From Klebsiella planticola ATCC 33531 (GTDB taxonomy: Bacteria > Pseudomonadota > Gammaproteobacteria > Enterobacterales > Enterobacteriaceae): a stretch of 64,000 nt of DNA. The notes below the pieces were generated by a model. The model worked only from the letters and a program-made list of their open reading frames with translations. It was not told the origin of the DNA and ran no database searches. The stretch spans positions 16,036 to 80,035 of the forward strand of contig NZ_JMPP01000007.1 of the NCBI RefSeq assembly GCF_000735435.1, written 5' to 3'. Of the stretch, positions 10,426 through 20,040 are shown in pieces. Numbering within the stretch: position 1 is the first letter of the stretch; each line of letters opens with the position of its first letter. Position numbers and translations under genes: made by a program.

Positions 10426-13400
10426 GTGCGCCTGATATATATTTTCCTGCTGGCCTGGAGCCTCAGTCTGGGGGCGTACGCAGCGACAGCCCCCGATGCG
10501 AAACAGATCGCTCAGGAACTGGAACAGGCGAAGGCGGCAAAACCCGCTCAGCCTGGTACCGTTGAAGCCTTACAATCTGCACTGAACGCGCTCGAGGAAC
10601 GCAGCGCCTCACTTGAGCGCGCGCGCCAGTACCAGCAGGTTATCGATAATTTCCCCAAACTTTTCCAGACGCTGCGTTCGCAGATCGGCAATCTGCCCGA
10701 TGAGCCGCGCCAGGTCTCAACCAATCTCTCCACGGATGCGCTGAACCAGGAAATCCTGCAGGTCAGCAGTCAGCTGCTCGAAGCCAGCCGCCAGGCCCAG
10801 CAGGAGCAGGAACGCGCCCGCGATATCGCCGATTCGCTTAACCAGCTTCCGCAGCAGCAGAGCGACGCGCGTCGCCAGCTCAATGAAGTTGAGCGCCGCG
10901 TCGGCACGCAAACCAGCAATACGCCGCTGGCACAGGCGCAGAATCTTGGTCTGCAGGCGGAATCTGCGCGCCTGAAAGCGCTGGTGAACGAACTGGATCT
11001 GGCACAGCTCTCGGCGAACAATCGTCAGGAGCTGTCGCGGATGCGCGGCGATCTGGCGCAGAAGCAGGGCAAGCTGCTCGACGGCTATCTGCAGGCGCTG
11101 CGCAATCAGCTCAATAGCCAGCGTCAACGTGAAGCGGAAAAAGCGCTGGAAAGCACCGAGCTGCTGGCAGAGAACAGTGAAAACCTGCCGCCGGAGCTCG
11201 TGGCCCAGTTTAAAGTCAACCGTGAGCTGTCACAGGCGCTGAACCAGCAGGCCCAGCGTATGGATCTGGTGGCCTCGCAGCAGCGTCAGGCGGCCAACCA
11301 GACGCTGCAGGTGCGCCAGGCGCTGAATACCCTGCGCGAACAGTCGCAGTGGCTGGGCTCCTCCAACCTGCTGGGCGAAGCCCTGCGCGCCCAGGTAGCT
11401 CGTCTGCCTGAAACGCCGAAGCCGCAGCAGCTGGATACCGAGATGGCGCAGCTCCGGGTGCAGCGTCTGCATTATGAGGATCTGCTCGGCAGCCAGCCGC
11501 AGCTGCGTCTGATTCGCCAGGCGGACGGCGAGCCGCTCACCAGTGAACAAAGCCGCATTCTGGAAGCGCAGCTGCGCACGCAAACCGAGTTGCTCAATTC
11601 GCTGCTCCAGGGCGGCGATACGCTGATACTGGAGCTGACCAAGCTGAAGGTCTCCAACGGTCAGCTGGAAGATGCGCTGAAAGAGATCAACGAAGCAACG
11701 CACCGCTATCTGTTCTGGACGTCGGACGTCAGCCCAATCGGTTTTTCGTGGCCGCTGGAAATCGTCCACGACCTGCGCCGCCTGGTCTCTCTCGATACCG
11801 TCAGCCAGCTTGGCAAAGCCAGCGCCATGATGTTAACCAGCAAGGAGACGCTGCTGCCGCTGTTTGGCGCGCTGATCCTGGTCGGCTTCAGCATCAGTTC
11901 GCGCCGCCACTTTACCCGCTTCCTCGAACGCTCCAGCGCCCGCGTCGGCAAAGTCACGCAGGATCATTTCTGGCTCACGCTGCGTACGGTGTTCTGGTCG
12001 ATTCTGGTGGCCTCTCCCCTCCCCGTGCTGTGGATGACGCTGGGCTACGGCCTGCAATCGGCATGGCCCTATCCGCTGGCGGTGGCGATCGGCGAAAGCG
12101 TCACCGCCACGGTGCCGCTGCTGTGGGTGGTGATGATTTGCGCCACCTTTGCGCGTCCGAACGGCCTGTTTATCGCGCACTTCGGCTGGCCGCGCAGTCG
12201 CGTCAGCAAAGCCATGCGCTACTACCTGATGAGCATCGGCCTGATCGTGCCGCTGATTATCGCGCTGATCATGTTTGATAATCTTAACGACCGGGAGTTT
12301 TCCGCTTCGCTCGGCCGCCTCTGCTTCCTGCTGATTTGCGGGGCGCTGGCGCTGGTCACCCTGAGTCTGAAGCATGCCGGGATCCCGCTTTATCTCGATA
12401 AAGCCGGGAACGGCGATAACATGGTTAACCGCATGCTGTGGAACCTGCTGCTCGGCGCGCCGTTAATCGCCATGCTGGCGGCGGCGATCGGTTATCTGGC
12501 CACCGCCCAGGCGCTGCTGGCAAGGCTGGAAACCTCCGTTGCTATCTGGTTCCTGCTTCTGGTGGTCTACCACATCATTCGCCGCTGGATGCTGATTCAG
12601 CGCCGCCGGCTGGCCTTCGATCGCGCGAAACATCGACGGGCGGAAATTCTCGCTCAGCGTGCTCGCGGGGAAGATGACGTCGCCCATTCCAGCAGCCCTG
12701 AGGGTTCCGCGGAGAACGAAGTGAGTGAAATCGATCTCGATGCGATCAGTACGCAGTCCCTGCGTCTGGTCCGTTCGCTGCTGATGTTGATCGCGCTGGT
12801 CTCGGTGATCGTTCTGTGGTCAGAAATTCACTCCGCCTTCGGCTTCCTCGAAAATATCTCGTTGTGGGATGTCACCTCGACGGTGCAGGGCGTTGAAAGT
12901 CTGGAGCCGATTACCCTCGGCGCCGTGCTGATTGCCATTCTGGTGCTGATTATCACCACCCAGCTGGTGCGAAACTTACCGGCGCTGCTGGAGCTGGCGA
13001 TTCTGCAACACCTCGATCTCACCCCGGGGACCGGGTATGCCATCACCACCATCACCAAATATCTGCTGATGCTGATTGGCGGCCTGATGGGCTTCTCGAT
13101 GATTGGGATTGAATGGGCCAAGCTGCAGTGGCTGGTCGCCGCCCTCGGCGTAGGGCTGGGCTTTGGTCTCCAGGAGATCTTCGCCAACTTTATCTCCGGC
13201 CTGATCATCCTGTTTGAAAAACCGATACGTATTGGCGATACGGTCACGATCCGCGATCTGACCGGCAGCGTCACCCGCATCAATACCCGCGCCACCACCA
13301 TCAGCGACTGGGACCGTAAAGAGATTATCGTGCCTAACAAGGCCTTCATCACCGAGCAGTTTATCAACTGGTCGCTCTCTGACTCGGTCACCCGCGTGGT

Positions 13401-13752
13401 GTTAACCATCCCGGCGCCAGCGGATGCCAACACCGAAGAGGTCACGCAGATCCTGATCGCCGCCGCCCACCGCTGCTCGCTGGTGATCGATACGCCGGCG
13501 CCGGAAGCGTTCCTCGTCGACCTGCAGCAGGGGATTCAGATTTTCGAGCTGCGTATCTACGCCGCCGAGATGGGGCATCGTATGCCGCTGCGTCACGAGC
13601 TCCACCAGCTGATTCTGGCCGGCTATCGTGAACACGGTATCGATATGCCGTTCCCGCCGTTCCAGATGCGTCTGGAAAGTATTGATGGCAGAAAAAGCAG
13701 CCGGGCGCTGACGTCAGCCGGGAAATCCAGCCGCACGGCGGGGAGCCTGTAA
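10426..13752 (+). CDS. mscM: Miniconductance mechanosensitive channel MscM
   Basis: Large MscS-family channel of the inner membrane that opens on hypo-osmotic shock. The 1108-residue protein has a signal peptide (about 1-20), a long coiled-coil periplasmic region rich in Gln and Glu (about 25-450), a cluster of membrane segments (about 470-900), and a C-terminal MscS pore and cytoplasmic domain. The latter includes GVGLGFGLQEIFANFISGLI and GDTVTIRDLTGSVTRI. The start is GTG 10426; the nearby ATG 10421 is out of frame. It is probably co-transcribed with psd. Confidence 0.96.
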   Translation: MRLIYIFLLAWSLSLGAYAATAPDAKQIAQELEQAKAAKPAQPGTVEALQSALNALEERSASLERARQYQQVIDNFPKLFQTLRSQIGNLPDEPRQVSTNLSTDALNQEILQVSSQLLEASRQAQQEQERARDIADSLNQLPQQQSDARRQLNEVERRVGTQTSNTPLAQAQNLGLQAESARLKALVNELDLAQLSANNRQELSRMRGDLAQKQGKLLDGYLQALRNQLNSQRQREAEKALESTELLAENSENLPPELVAQFKVNRELSQALNQQAQRMDLVASQQRQAANQTLQVRQALNTLREQSQWLGSSNLLGEALRAQVARLPETPKPQQLDTEMAQLRVQRLHYEDLLGSQPQLRLIRQADGEPLTSEQSRILEAQLRTQTELLNSLLQGGDTLILELTKLKVSNGQLEDALKEINEATHRYLFWTSDVSPIGFSWPLEIVHDLRRLVSLDTVSQLGKASAMMLTSKETLLPLFGALILVGFSISSRRHFTRFLERSSARVGKVTQDHFWLTLRTVFWSILVASPLPVLWMTLGYGLQSAWPYPLAVAIGESVTATVPLLWVVMICATFARPNGLFIAHFGWPRSRVSKAMRYYLMSIGLIVPLIIALIMFDNLNDREFSASLGRLCFLLICGALALVTLSLKHAGIPLYLDKAGNGDNMVNRMLWNLLLGAPLIAMLAAAIGYLATAQALLARLETSVAIWFLLLVVYHIIRRWMLIQRRRLAFDRAKHRRAEILAQRARGEDDVAHSSSPEGSAENEVSEIDLDAISTQSLRLVRSLLMLIALVSVIVLWSEIHSAFGFLENISLWDVTSTVQGVESLEPITLGAVLIAILVLIITTQLVRNLPALLELAILQHLDLTPGTGYAITTITKYLLMLIGGLMGFSMIGIEWAKLQWLVAALGVGLGFGLQEIFANFISGLIILFEKPIRIGDTVTIRDLTGSVTRINTRATTISDWDRKEIIVPNKAFITEQFINWSLSDSVTRVVLTIPAPADANTEEVTQILIAAAHRCSLVIDTPAPEAFLVDLQQGIQIFELRIYAAEMGHRMPLRHELHQLILAGYREHGIDMPFPPFQMRLESIDGRKSSRALTSAGKSSRTAGSL

Positions 13753-13757
13753 CACCC

Positions 13758-13828
13758 ATCGCGCCTAGACGGCGCGATATCCGTTAGCCTGTCCCGCGCT
13801 TCCCTTAGCCCGTTCGGTAAGGGAAGCG
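13758..13828. terminator. Two hairpins between convergent mscM and epmA
   Basis: 13758-13778 has an 8-bp perfect stem (ATCGCGCC/GGCGCGAT). 13797-13828 has an 11-bp perfect stem (CGCTTCCCTTA/TAAGGGAAGCG). Neither has a strong T-run, but both lie in the short gap between two converging genes, so a bidirectional terminator is likely. Confidence 0.5.
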
Positions 13829-13836
13829 GCTGGGCA

Positions 13837-14814
13837 TCAGGCGCGATCGACGGTAAAGGCAATCACTTCGCTGATGCTTTCGGCGCCCAGCGCCAGCATC
13901 ACCACGCGATCGACCCCCAGCGCCACGCCGGAACAGTCCGGCAGTCCGGCGGCCAGCGCATCAAGCAGATTCCGATCGATAGGCTGCTGCGGCAGACCGC
14001 GGGCCGCACGTTTGCGGTTATCCTGCTCGAAACGCTGCTGCTGTTCACGCGCGTCGGTCAGTTCGTGGAAACCATTCGCCAGCTCAATGCCTTTGTAATA
14101 GACCTCAAAGCGCTCCGCCACGCGGTGATCTTCGGTGCTGATTTGCGCCAGAGACGCCTGACTGGCCGGGAAGTGATAGACAAAGGTCGGGCGATCTTTA
14201 CCAATATGCGGCTCGACGCCCATGGTAAACAGCAGCTGCAGCAAGGTATCCCGGTCTTCTTCCGTATCGGCAATATTGCTCAGATCGAGCTTCGCCGCCG
14301 CTTCACGCAGCTGCGTCTTATCGGCCGACAGCGGATCAAGCTCAAGATGACGCAGGAACGCCTGCTGATAAGAGAGGCTTTCCGCCGGCTGGCACTCCAG
14401 CACCTGCTGAAGCAAGTCATCGACTTCGTTAATCAGCCGATACATGTCATAGCACGGACGATACCACTCCAGCATGGTGAATTCCGGATTGTGGTGACGC
14501 CCCATCTCTTCATTGCGGAAGCTACGACACAGCTGGAACACCGGGCCACAGCCCGCGGCCAGCAGGCGCTTCATATGGTATTCCGGGCTGGTCATCAGAT
14601 AGAGATCCATCCCCTGCGAATAGCCAGGGCCGACGAAACGGGTCTGGAACGGAAACATGTGAATATCCGTCACCGTTGCCTGACTCATGCAAGGCGTCTC
14701 CACCTCCAGCACGCCGCGATCGCTAAAGAAACGGCGAATTTCCGCCATTATCGCCGCGCGTTTCAACAGGTTTGGAATGGACGCGCTCGGCTGCCAGGTT
14801 GCCGTCTCGCTCAT
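13837..14814 (-). CDS. epmA: EF-P--(R)-beta-lysine ligase EpmA
   Basis: A lysyl-tRNA synthetase paralogue that attaches beta-lysine to Lys34 of elongation factor P. It lacks the N-terminal anticodon-binding domain of LysRS and keeps the class II core: motif 2 [20 protein letters not shown] near residue 105 and motif 3 [12 protein letters not shown] near 300. The start [10 protein letters not shown] at 14814 gives 325 residues, as in E. coli. Its partner epmB and substrate efp are 5-7 kb downstream. Divergent from the frd operon. Confidence 0.97.
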   Translation of the reverse strand: MSETATWQPSASIPNLLKRAAIMAEIRRFFSDRGVLEVETPCMSQATVTDIHMFPFQTRFVGPGYSQGMDLYLMTSPEYHMKRLLAAGCGPVFQLCRSFRNEEMGRHHNPEFTMLEWYRPCYDMYRLINEVDDLLQQVLECQPAESLSYQQAFLRHLELDPLSADKTQLREAAAKLDLSNIADTEEDRDTLLQLLFTMGVEPHIGKDRPTFVYHFPASQASLAQISTEDHRVAERFEVYYKGIELANGFHELTDAREQQQRFEQDNRKRAARGLPQQPIDRNLLDALAAGLPDCSGVALGVDRVVMLALGAESISEVIAFTVDRA

Positions 14815-14975
14815 GTTACTTTCTCCGATTTCATACAAGGGCACGAAGTCTACTCGTAACCGTCGGGTGAAACAAATTTTGTGCGAACCGGCCCTCCGGT
14901 GACCTACGGAAAAGGTACTGCCGAAGAGAATTCATCACCAGAGCTGATAAACCGGCGCACATATTGACAAAAAAA

Positions 14976-15017
14976 TCGAACACATCAATTTTCCCCATCA
15001 ACCCTACGGCTATACTC
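14976..15017 (+). promoter_or_regulatory. FNR-type promoter of frdABCD
   Basis: ATCGA-N4-ATCAA at 14976-14989 resembles the FNR consensus TTGAT-N4-ATCAA. The -10 TATACT is at 15012-15017. With a start near 15024 the FNR half-sites are centred at about -41.5, the class II activation position described for E. coli frd. The match is imperfect in the left half-site. Confidence 0.65.
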
Positions 15018-15090
15018 CTTTACCTATAAAGGAGCAGTGATACTTTTTCGCCAGTCCGGCGGCGAAATACACAAAAACTGGAGGAATGTC

Positions 15091-16881
15091 GTGCAAACTT
15101 TTCAAGCCGATCTTGCTGTTATTGGCGCTGGCGGAGCTGGTCTTCGCGCCGCTATTGCCGCGGCGCAGGCAAATCCACATGCCAAAATCGCACTGATTTC
15201 AAAAGTCTATCCCATGCGCAGCCATACCGTTGCGGCCGAGGGAGGTTCTGCTGCCGTTGCACAGGATCATGACAGCTTTGAGTACCATTTTCACGACACT
15301 GTCGCCGGTGGCGACTGGCTCTGTGAACAGGATGTCGTCGATTACTTTGTCCACCACTGCCCGGAGGAGATGACCCAGCTTGAGCAGTGGGGATGTCCGT
15401 GGAGCCGCCGTCCGGACGGTAGCGTCAACGTGCGCCGCTTCGGGGGGATGAAAATCGAACGCACGTGGTTTGCCGCCGATAAGACCGGCTTCCATATGTT
15501 GCATACCCTGTTCCAGACCTCCCTCCAGTTCCCCCAAATCCAACGCTTCGATGAACATTTCGTCCTCGACATTCTGGTCGACGATGGTCAGGCCCGTGGC
15601 CTGGTGGCGATGAATATGATGGAAGGTTCGCTGGTGCAAATCCGCGCAAATGCGGTGGTTATGGCGACCGGCGGCGCGGGACGTGTCTATCGCTATAACA
15701 CCAACGGCGGCATCGTCACCGGTGACGGTATGGGCATGGCGCTGAGCCATGGCGTACCGCTGCGCGATATGGAGTTTGTCCAGTATCACCCAACCGGTCT
15801 GCCCGGCTCCGGCATTCTGATGACCGAAGGCTGTCGCGGCGAAGGCGGTATTCTGGTCAACAAAAATGGCTACCGCTACCTGCAGGATTACGGCATGGGT
15901 CCGGAAACCCCGCTGGGTGAGCCTAAAAACAAATATATGGAGCTCGGCCCGCGCGACAAAGTCTCCCAGGCCTTCTGGCACGAATGGCGTAAAGGCAACA
16001 CCATCCCGACGCCGCGTGGCGACGTGGTCTATCTCGACCTGCGTCATCTCGGTGAGAAAAAGCTGCTCGAACGCCTGCCGTTTATCTGCGAGCTGGCCAA
16101 AGCCTATGTCGGCGTTGACCCGGTGAAAGAGCCGATTCCGGTCCGTCCGACCGCACACTACACCATGGGCGGCATTGAAACCGACCAGCAGTGTGAAACG
16201 CGGATTAAAGGCCTGTTCGCGGTTGGCGAATGTTCTTCCGTCGGTCTGCATGGCGCCAACCGCCTCGGCTCCAACTCGCTGGCAGAACTGGTGGTATTTG
16301 GCCGCCTCGCCGGTGAACAGGCGATGACGCGCGCTGCACAAGCCGGTGAAATGAACGTTGCGGCGCTGGACGCGCAGGCTGCCGATGTAGAAAAACGTCT
16401 GAAAGATCTCGTCAATCAGGAAGGTAACGAGAACTGGGCGAAAATTCGCGATGAAATGGGGCTGTCGATGGAAGAAGGCTGCGGTATCTATCGCACGCCG
16501 GAGCTGATGCAGAAAACCATCGATAAGCTGGCGGAGCTGCAGGAGCGCTTTAAGCGCGTGCGCATTACCGACAACTCCAGCGTCTTCAACACCGACCTGC
16601 TCTACACCATCGAACTGGGCCATGGCCTGAACGTTGCCGAATGTATGGCGCACTCCGCTATTGCACGTAAAGAGTCACGCGGCGCGCACCAGCGTCTGGA
16701 TGAAGGCTGCACCGAACGAGATGATGTCAATTTCCTCAAACATACGCTGGCTTTCCGCGATGCGGATGGCACCACGCGCCTGGAGTACGGCGAGGTGAAA
16801 ATCACCTCTCTGCCGCCGGCGAAACGCGTATATGGCGCAGAAGCGGAAGCAGCCGAGAAGAAGGAGACGGCAAATGGCTGA
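15091..16881 (+). CDS. frdA: Fumarate reductase flavoprotein subunit FrdA
   Basis: Catalytic subunit of the anaerobic menaquinol:fumarate oxidoreductase, facing the cytoplasm. FAD motif [11 protein letters not shown] lies at residues 11-21. The covalent FAD-binding His is H45 in [11 protein letters not shown], and substrate-site sequences HPTGLPGSG and PTAHYTMGG are present. GTG 15091 with GGAGG seven bases upstream gives 596 residues, close to E. coli (602). The stop overlaps frdB by 8 bases. Expected to be induced by FNR and repressed by nitrate; only the FNR-like site is visible. Confidence 0.98.
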   Translation: MQTFQADLAVIGAGGAGLRAAIAAAQANPHAKIALISKVYPMRSHTVAAEGGSAAVAQDHDSFEYHFHDTVAGGDWLCEQDVVDYFVHHCPEEMTQLEQWGCPWSRRPDGSVNVRRFGGMKIERTWFAADKTGFHMLHTLFQTSLQFPQIQRFDEHFVLDILVDDGQARGLVAMNMMEGSLVQIRANAVVMATGGAGRVYRYNTNGGIVTGDGMGMALSHGVPLRDMEFVQYHPTGLPGSGILMTEGCRGEGGILVNKNGYRYLQDYGMGPETPLGEPKNKYMELGPRDKVSQAFWHEWRKGNTIPTPRGDVVYLDLRHLGEKKLLERLPFICELAKAYVGVDPVKEPIPVRPTAHYTMGGIETDQQCETRIKGLFAVGECSSVGLHGANRLGSNSLAELVVFGRLAGEQAMTRAAQAGEMNVAALDAQAADVEKRLKDLVNQEGNENWAKIRDEMGLSMEEGCGIYRTPELMQKTIDKLAELQERFKRVRITDNSSVFNTDLLYTIELGHGLNVAECMAHSAIARKESRGAHQRLDEGCTERDDVNFLKHTLAFRDADGTTRLEYGEVKITSLPPAKRVYGAEAEAAEKKETANG

Positions 16882-17608
16882 GATGAAAAACCTCAAAATT
16901 GAAGTGGTGCGCTACAACCCGGAAGTGGACACCGCCCCGCACAGCGCGTTCTATGAAGTGCCTTATGATGAACAAACCTCGCTGCTCGACGCGCTGGGTT
17001 ATATCAAAGATAACCTTGCGCCGGACCTCAGCTATCGCTGGTCCTGCCGCATGGCGATCTGCGGTTCCTGTGGGATGATGGTCAATAAAGTGCCGAAACT
17101 GGCCTGTAAAACCTTCCTGCGCGAATACACCAAGGGCATTAAGGTTGAGGCGCTGGCCAACTTCCCGATTGAACGCGATCTGGTGGTCGATATGACCCAC
17201 TTTATCGAGAGTCTGGAGGCCATTAAGCCCTATATCATTGGTAATCCGCGCACACCGGATCAGGGGCCAAACAAGCAAACCCCGGCGCAGATGGCCAAAT
17301 ACCATCAGTTCTCCGGCTGTATCAACTGCGGCCTGTGCTACGCCGCCTGCCCGCAGTTTGGTCTTAACCCGGAGTTTATCGGCCCGGCGGCCATCACCCT
17401 CGCCCATCGCTACAACGAAGACAGTCGCGACCACGGCAAGAAGGAGCGCATGGCGCAGCTTAACGGTCAGAACGGCGTCTGGACCTGTACCTTCGTGGGC
17501 TATTGCTCGGAAGTCTGTCCGAAGCATGTCGATCCGGCAGCCGCCATTCAGCAGGGCAAGGTAGAAAGCTCGAAAGACTTTCTTATCGCGACCCTGAAAC
17601 CACGCTAA
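16874..17608 (+). CDS. frdB: Fumarate reductase iron-sulfur subunit FrdB
   Basis: Carries electrons between the membrane quinol site and FrdA. It has a [2Fe-2S] ferredoxin-type cysteine cluster ([10 protein letters not shown] near residue 58) and cysteine motifs for the [4Fe-4S] and [3Fe-4S] centres ([12 protein letters not shown] and CSEVCP). The start at 16874 within the end of frdA gives 244 residues, identical in length to E. coli. Confidence 0.98.
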   Translation: MAEMKNLKIEVVRYNPEVDTAPHSAFYEVPYDEQTSLLDALGYIKDNLAPDLSYRWSCRMAICGSCGMMVNKVPKLACKTFLREYTKGIKVEALANFPIERDLVVDMTHFIESLEAIKPYIIGNPRTPDQGPNKQTPAQMAKYHQFSGCINCGLCYAACPQFGLNPEFIGPAAITLAHRYNEDSRDHGKKERMAQLNGQNGVWTCTFVGYCSEVCPKHVDPAAAIQQGKVESSKDFLIATLKPR

Positions 17609-17618
17609 GGAGTGCATG

Positions 17619-18014
17619 ATGACGACTAAACGCAAACCCTACGTGCGGCCGATGACGTCCACCTGGTGGAAAAAACTGCCGTTTTATCGCTTCTATATGG
17701 TGCGTGAAGGAACCGCAGTGCCAACGGTATGGTTCAGTATCGTGCTGATTTACGGTCTGTTTGCCCTGAAGCATGGCGCAGAAAGCTGGGCTGGCTATGT
17801 CGGCTTCCTGCAAAACCCGGTGGTGGTGGTCCTGAACCTGATCACTCTGGGTGCCGCGCTGCTGCACACAAAAACCTGGTTTGAGCTGGCGCCGAAAGCC
17901 GCCAATATCATTATTAAGGGTGAAAAAATGGGGCCAGAGCCGGTGATTAAAGGGCTTTGGGTGGTGACCGCGCTGGTGACCGTGGTGATCCTGTTTGTTG
18001 CCCTGTTCTGGTAA
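17619..18014 (+). CDS. frdC: Fumarate reductase membrane anchor FrdC
   Basis: Hydrophobic 131-residue subunit with three membrane segments that anchors FrdAB and helps form the menaquinol sites together with FrdD. Two adjacent ATGs (17616 and 17619) follow AAGGAG; 17619 gives the E. coli N-terminus [12 protein letters not shown]. It is the third gene of the operon, 10 bases after frdB. Confidence 0.97.
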   Translation: MTTKRKPYVRPMTSTWWKKLPFYRFYMVREGTAVPTVWFSIVLIYGLFALKHGAESWAGYVGFLQNPVVVVLNLITLGAALLHTKTWFELAPKAANIIIKGEKMGPEPVIKGLWVVTALVTVVILFVALFW

Positions 18015-18024
18015 GGAGGCTGTA

Positions 18025-18384
18025 ATGATCAATCCCAACCCGAAACGTTCCGATGAACCGGTATTCTGGGGGCTGTTTGGCGCAGGCGGTATGTGGGGCG
18101 CGATTGTCGCGCCGGTCATGGTGCTGCTGGTCGGTATTCTGCTGCCGTTAGGCCTGGCGCCGGGCGATGCATTCAGCTACGAGCGCGTGCTGGGCTTTGC
18201 CCAGAGCTTTGTGGGCCGCGCCTTTATCTTCCTGATGATCGTCCTGCCGCTGTGGTGCGGGCTACACCGTATCCATCACGCCATGCACGACCTGAAAATT
18301 CACGTTCCGAATGGTAAGTGGGTCTTCTACGGCCTGGCCGCGATCCTGAGCGTTGTGACGCTGATTGGCGTGTTATTCATTTAA
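18025..18384 (+). CDS. frdD: Fumarate reductase membrane anchor FrdD
   Basis: Second hydrophobic anchor, 119 residues with three membrane segments ([19 protein letters not shown] onward), equal in length to E. coli. AAGGAGG lies just upstream of the ATG. The gene ends the frd operon. In E. coli ampC follows at once; here blc is next. Confidence 0.97.
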   Translation: MINPNPKRSDEPVFWGLFGAGGMWGAIVAPVMVLLVGILLPLGLAPGDAFSYERVLGFAQSFVGRAFIFLMIVLPLWCGLHRIHHAMHDLKIHVPNGKWVFYGLAAILSVVTLIGVLFI

Positions 18385-18393
18385 CCTCCCTGC

Positions 18394-18427
18394 AGCCCGG
18401 TAGCATTCTGTTATCGGGCTCTCTTTT
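18394..18427 (+). terminator. Rho-independent terminator of frdABCD
   Basis: Stem AGCCCG(G)TA/TATCGGGCT followed by CTCTTTT. It corresponds in place to the frd terminator that acts as the ampC attenuator in E. coli, but no ampC is present here. Confidence 0.85.
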
Positions 18428-18461
18428 GCAGAAAATATCCCCGCTTTTCTCCAGATAGAAT

Positions 18462-18470
18462 CTACACTTA
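18462..18470 (+). promoter_or_regulatory. Sigma-S-type -10 element of blc
   Basis: CTACACTTA fits the sigma-S -10 pattern (CTAnACT-TA) and lies about 27 bases before the blc start. The E. coli blc gene is known to be sigma-S dependent. No experimental support is available from this sequence. Confidence 0.5.
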
Positions 18471-18496
18471 GCTAAAAAGCCAGCAAGGAAAATGCT

Positions 18497-19027
18497 ATGC
18501 GTGTGCTGCCCATTATTGCGGTTGTTGCCGCCTCGTTTCTGGTTGTTGCCTGTAGCACGCCAACGCCGCCACAAGGCGTAACGGTGGTCAGTCCATTTGA
18601 TACCCAGCGCTATCTCGGCACCTGGTATGAAATAGCCCGCTTTGACCATCAGTTTGAAAGTGGCCTTGAAAAAGTGACCGCCACCTACAGCCTACGCGAT
18701 GATGGCGGACTGGACGTGGTGAACAAAGGCTATAACCCCGATCGGGGCATGTGGCAGAAAACCGATGGCGTGGCCTACTTCACCGGCCAGCCGACCCGTG
18801 CCGCGCTGAAAGTCTCCTTTTTCGGCCCTTTCTACGGCGGCTACAACGTGATCGCCCTGGATAAAGATTATCGCTACGCGCTGGTCTGCGGGCCAGACCG
18901 CGATTATCTGTGGCTGCTGGCCCGCTCGCCAAAGGTCTCACCGGAAGTGAAACAACAGATGCTGGACATCGCCACCCGACAGGGCTTCGACGTCAGCAAA
19001 CTTATCTGGGTTAACCAGCGCTATTAG
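18497..19027 (+). CDS. blc: Outer-membrane lipoprotein lipocalin Blc
   Basis: Bacterial lipocalin that binds fatty acids and lysophospholipids at the outer membrane, expressed under starvation and envelope stress in E. coli. The 176-residue protein has a lipobox LVVAC (Cys19) and the lipocalin signature GTWYEIARFDH, followed by a beta-barrel core with NVIALD and YLWLLARSP. Its stop codon directly abuts the stop of the convergent gdx gene with no spacer. Confidence 0.96.
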   Translation: MRVLPIIAVVAASFLVVACSTPTPPQGVTVVSPFDTQRYLGTWYEIARFDHQFESGLEKVTATYSLRDDGGLDVVNKGYNPDRGMWQKTDGVAYFTGQPTRAALKVSFFGPFYGGYNVIALDKDYRYALVCGPDRDYLWLLARSPKVSPEVKQQMLDIATRQGFDVSKLIWVNQRY

Positions 19028-19345
19028 TCAGTGCGCGCTGATTTTCAGCCCGATAATACCGACAACGATACACGCCAGGCTGGCAATACGCATGGCGCTG
19101 GCGGACTCGCCCAGCAGGACGATCCCGGTGATCGCCGCGCCTACTGCGCCAATTCCCGTCCAGACCGCATAGGCGGTACCGACGGGCAGCGTTTTCATCG
19201 CCCATGACAGTAGCGCCATGCTGAGCACCATAGCCACAATCGTGATCACGCTTGGCAGCAGGCGACTAAAACCGTGGGTGTATTTCAGACCAACCGCCCA
19301 GACCACTTCCAGCAGACCGGCGATAAATAAAACGAACCAGGACAC
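19028..19345 (-). CDS. gdx: Guanidinium exporter Gdx (SugE)
   Basis: Small multidrug resistance family protein with four membrane segments that exports guanidinium. The 105-residue protein keeps the membrane glutamate in helix 1 ([17 protein letters not shown]) and the SMR signature [12 protein letters not shown]. The start is GTG at 19345 behind AAGGGGG. A guanidine-II riboswitch lies directly upstream, which fits the assigned substrate. Confidence 0.95.
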   Translation of the reverse strand: MSWFVLFIAGLLEVVWAVGLKYTHGFSRLLPSVITIVAMVLSMALLSWAMKTLPVGTAYAVWTGIGAVGAAITGIVLLGESASAMRIASLACIVVGIIGLKISAH

Positions 19346-19359
19346 AGAACCCCCTTGAT

Positions 19360-19402
19360 GGGGCCGTCCCCGAATGCGATACGCTTACAGGTCGTCCCGT
19401 AA
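19360..19402 (-). promoter_or_regulatory. Guanidine-II (mini-ykkC) riboswitch upstream of gdx
   Basis: On the minus strand two hairpins carry the diagnostic ACGR loops. TTACGGG-ACGA-CCTGTAA is at 19402-19385 and GGGG-ACGG-CCCC at 19371-19360, separated by 13 bases. The ribosome binding site AAGGGGG follows the second hairpin, consistent with translation control. A TATAAT at 19429-19424 places transcription start just upstream of hairpin 1. Confidence 0.9.
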
Positions 19403-19454
19403 GGTGTGGATGAAAGCACAGAGATTATAACCGGCAGAACGTACGATGGAAAGA

Positions 19455-19479
19455 ACGGTACGGCCAGTCACCGTACCGT
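19455..19479 (-). terminator. Terminator of ecnB
   Basis: Perfect 9-bp stem ACGGTACGG/CCGTACCGT with a 7-base loop, followed on the minus strand by TTCTTTCC. It lies seven bases after the ecnB stop. Confidence 0.6.
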
Positions 19480-19485
19480 CAGGGT

Positions 19486-19632
19486 CTATTGCTGAGCTTT
19501 TGTCGCAGCCCCAGAAATGGCACTGCCGCCTTCTGAAATATCCTGACCCACACCACGTGTTGTATTACATGCGGTCAGCACAGAAGAGAGGGCCAAAACC
19601 GTAAAGAACGCTGCAATTGCTTTTTTCACCAT
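19486..19632 (-). CDS. ecnB: Entericidin B, bacteriolytic lipoprotein
   Basis: 48-residue lipoprotein, [15 protein letters not shown]...LTACNTTRG, with lipobox LTAC and a short amphipathic mature part ending [10 protein letters not shown]. In E. coli entericidin B is the lytic (toxin) member of the EcnA/EcnB pair and is sigma-S controlled. The gene follows ecnA on the same strand with its own terminator. Confidence 0.93.
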   Translation of the reverse strand: MVKKAIAAFFTVLALSSVLTACNTTRGVGQDISEGGSAISGAATKAQQ

Positions 19633-19805
19633 AATATCATCCTTATTACCAGTTTTAGTTATCGTGCCCTATAAGCATAGACAACCTGACCCAGGATGGC
19701 GGAATCTCAGCGTTTTTTAAGAGAAAAGGAGTGAATTAGCGGAAGGTGTAAGCGAAACGGTACAGCGAAGCGGTGATCAAAGCAAAAGATCGGGCCAAAA
19801 GGCGC

Positions 19806-19937
19806 TTAGCTGACCGCACGCGAAATCGCATGCCCCAGCCCCTGGATGTCTTCGCCAACGCCGCGGGCGGTATTGCATCCGGTAAGCAATATTGCGCTCA
19901 GAGAGAGCACCAGCAGAAGTTTTATCGCGTTGTTCAT
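19806..19937 (-). CDS. ecnA: Entericidin A, antidote lipoprotein
   Basis: 43-residue lipoprotein beginning MNNAIKLLLVLSLSAILL, with lipobox LTGC and mature part starting NTARGVGEDIQGLGHAIS. It matches the E. coli EcnA pattern (41 residues), described as the antidote to EcnB. It lies 173 bases upstream of ecnB on the same strand. AGGGAAG precedes the ATG at 19937. Confidence 0.92.
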   Translation of the reverse strand: MNNAIKLLLVLSLSAILLTGCNTARGVGEDIQGLGHAISRAVS

Positions 19938-20040
19938 CTTCCCTGCCTGCGGTTAATGAGCTGCTGTTTCCTTAACGGCTATTCTCTTGAGGGCTATAGC
20001 AGGCGCAGCGCGCTGCTGCGCCAACCCTCTATGGCATGAA

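Noticed and set aside
15199..16653. Open frame of 484 codons antisense to frdA
   Set aside because: It is caused by codon bias in frdA; no ribosome site, family similarity or neighbour supports it.
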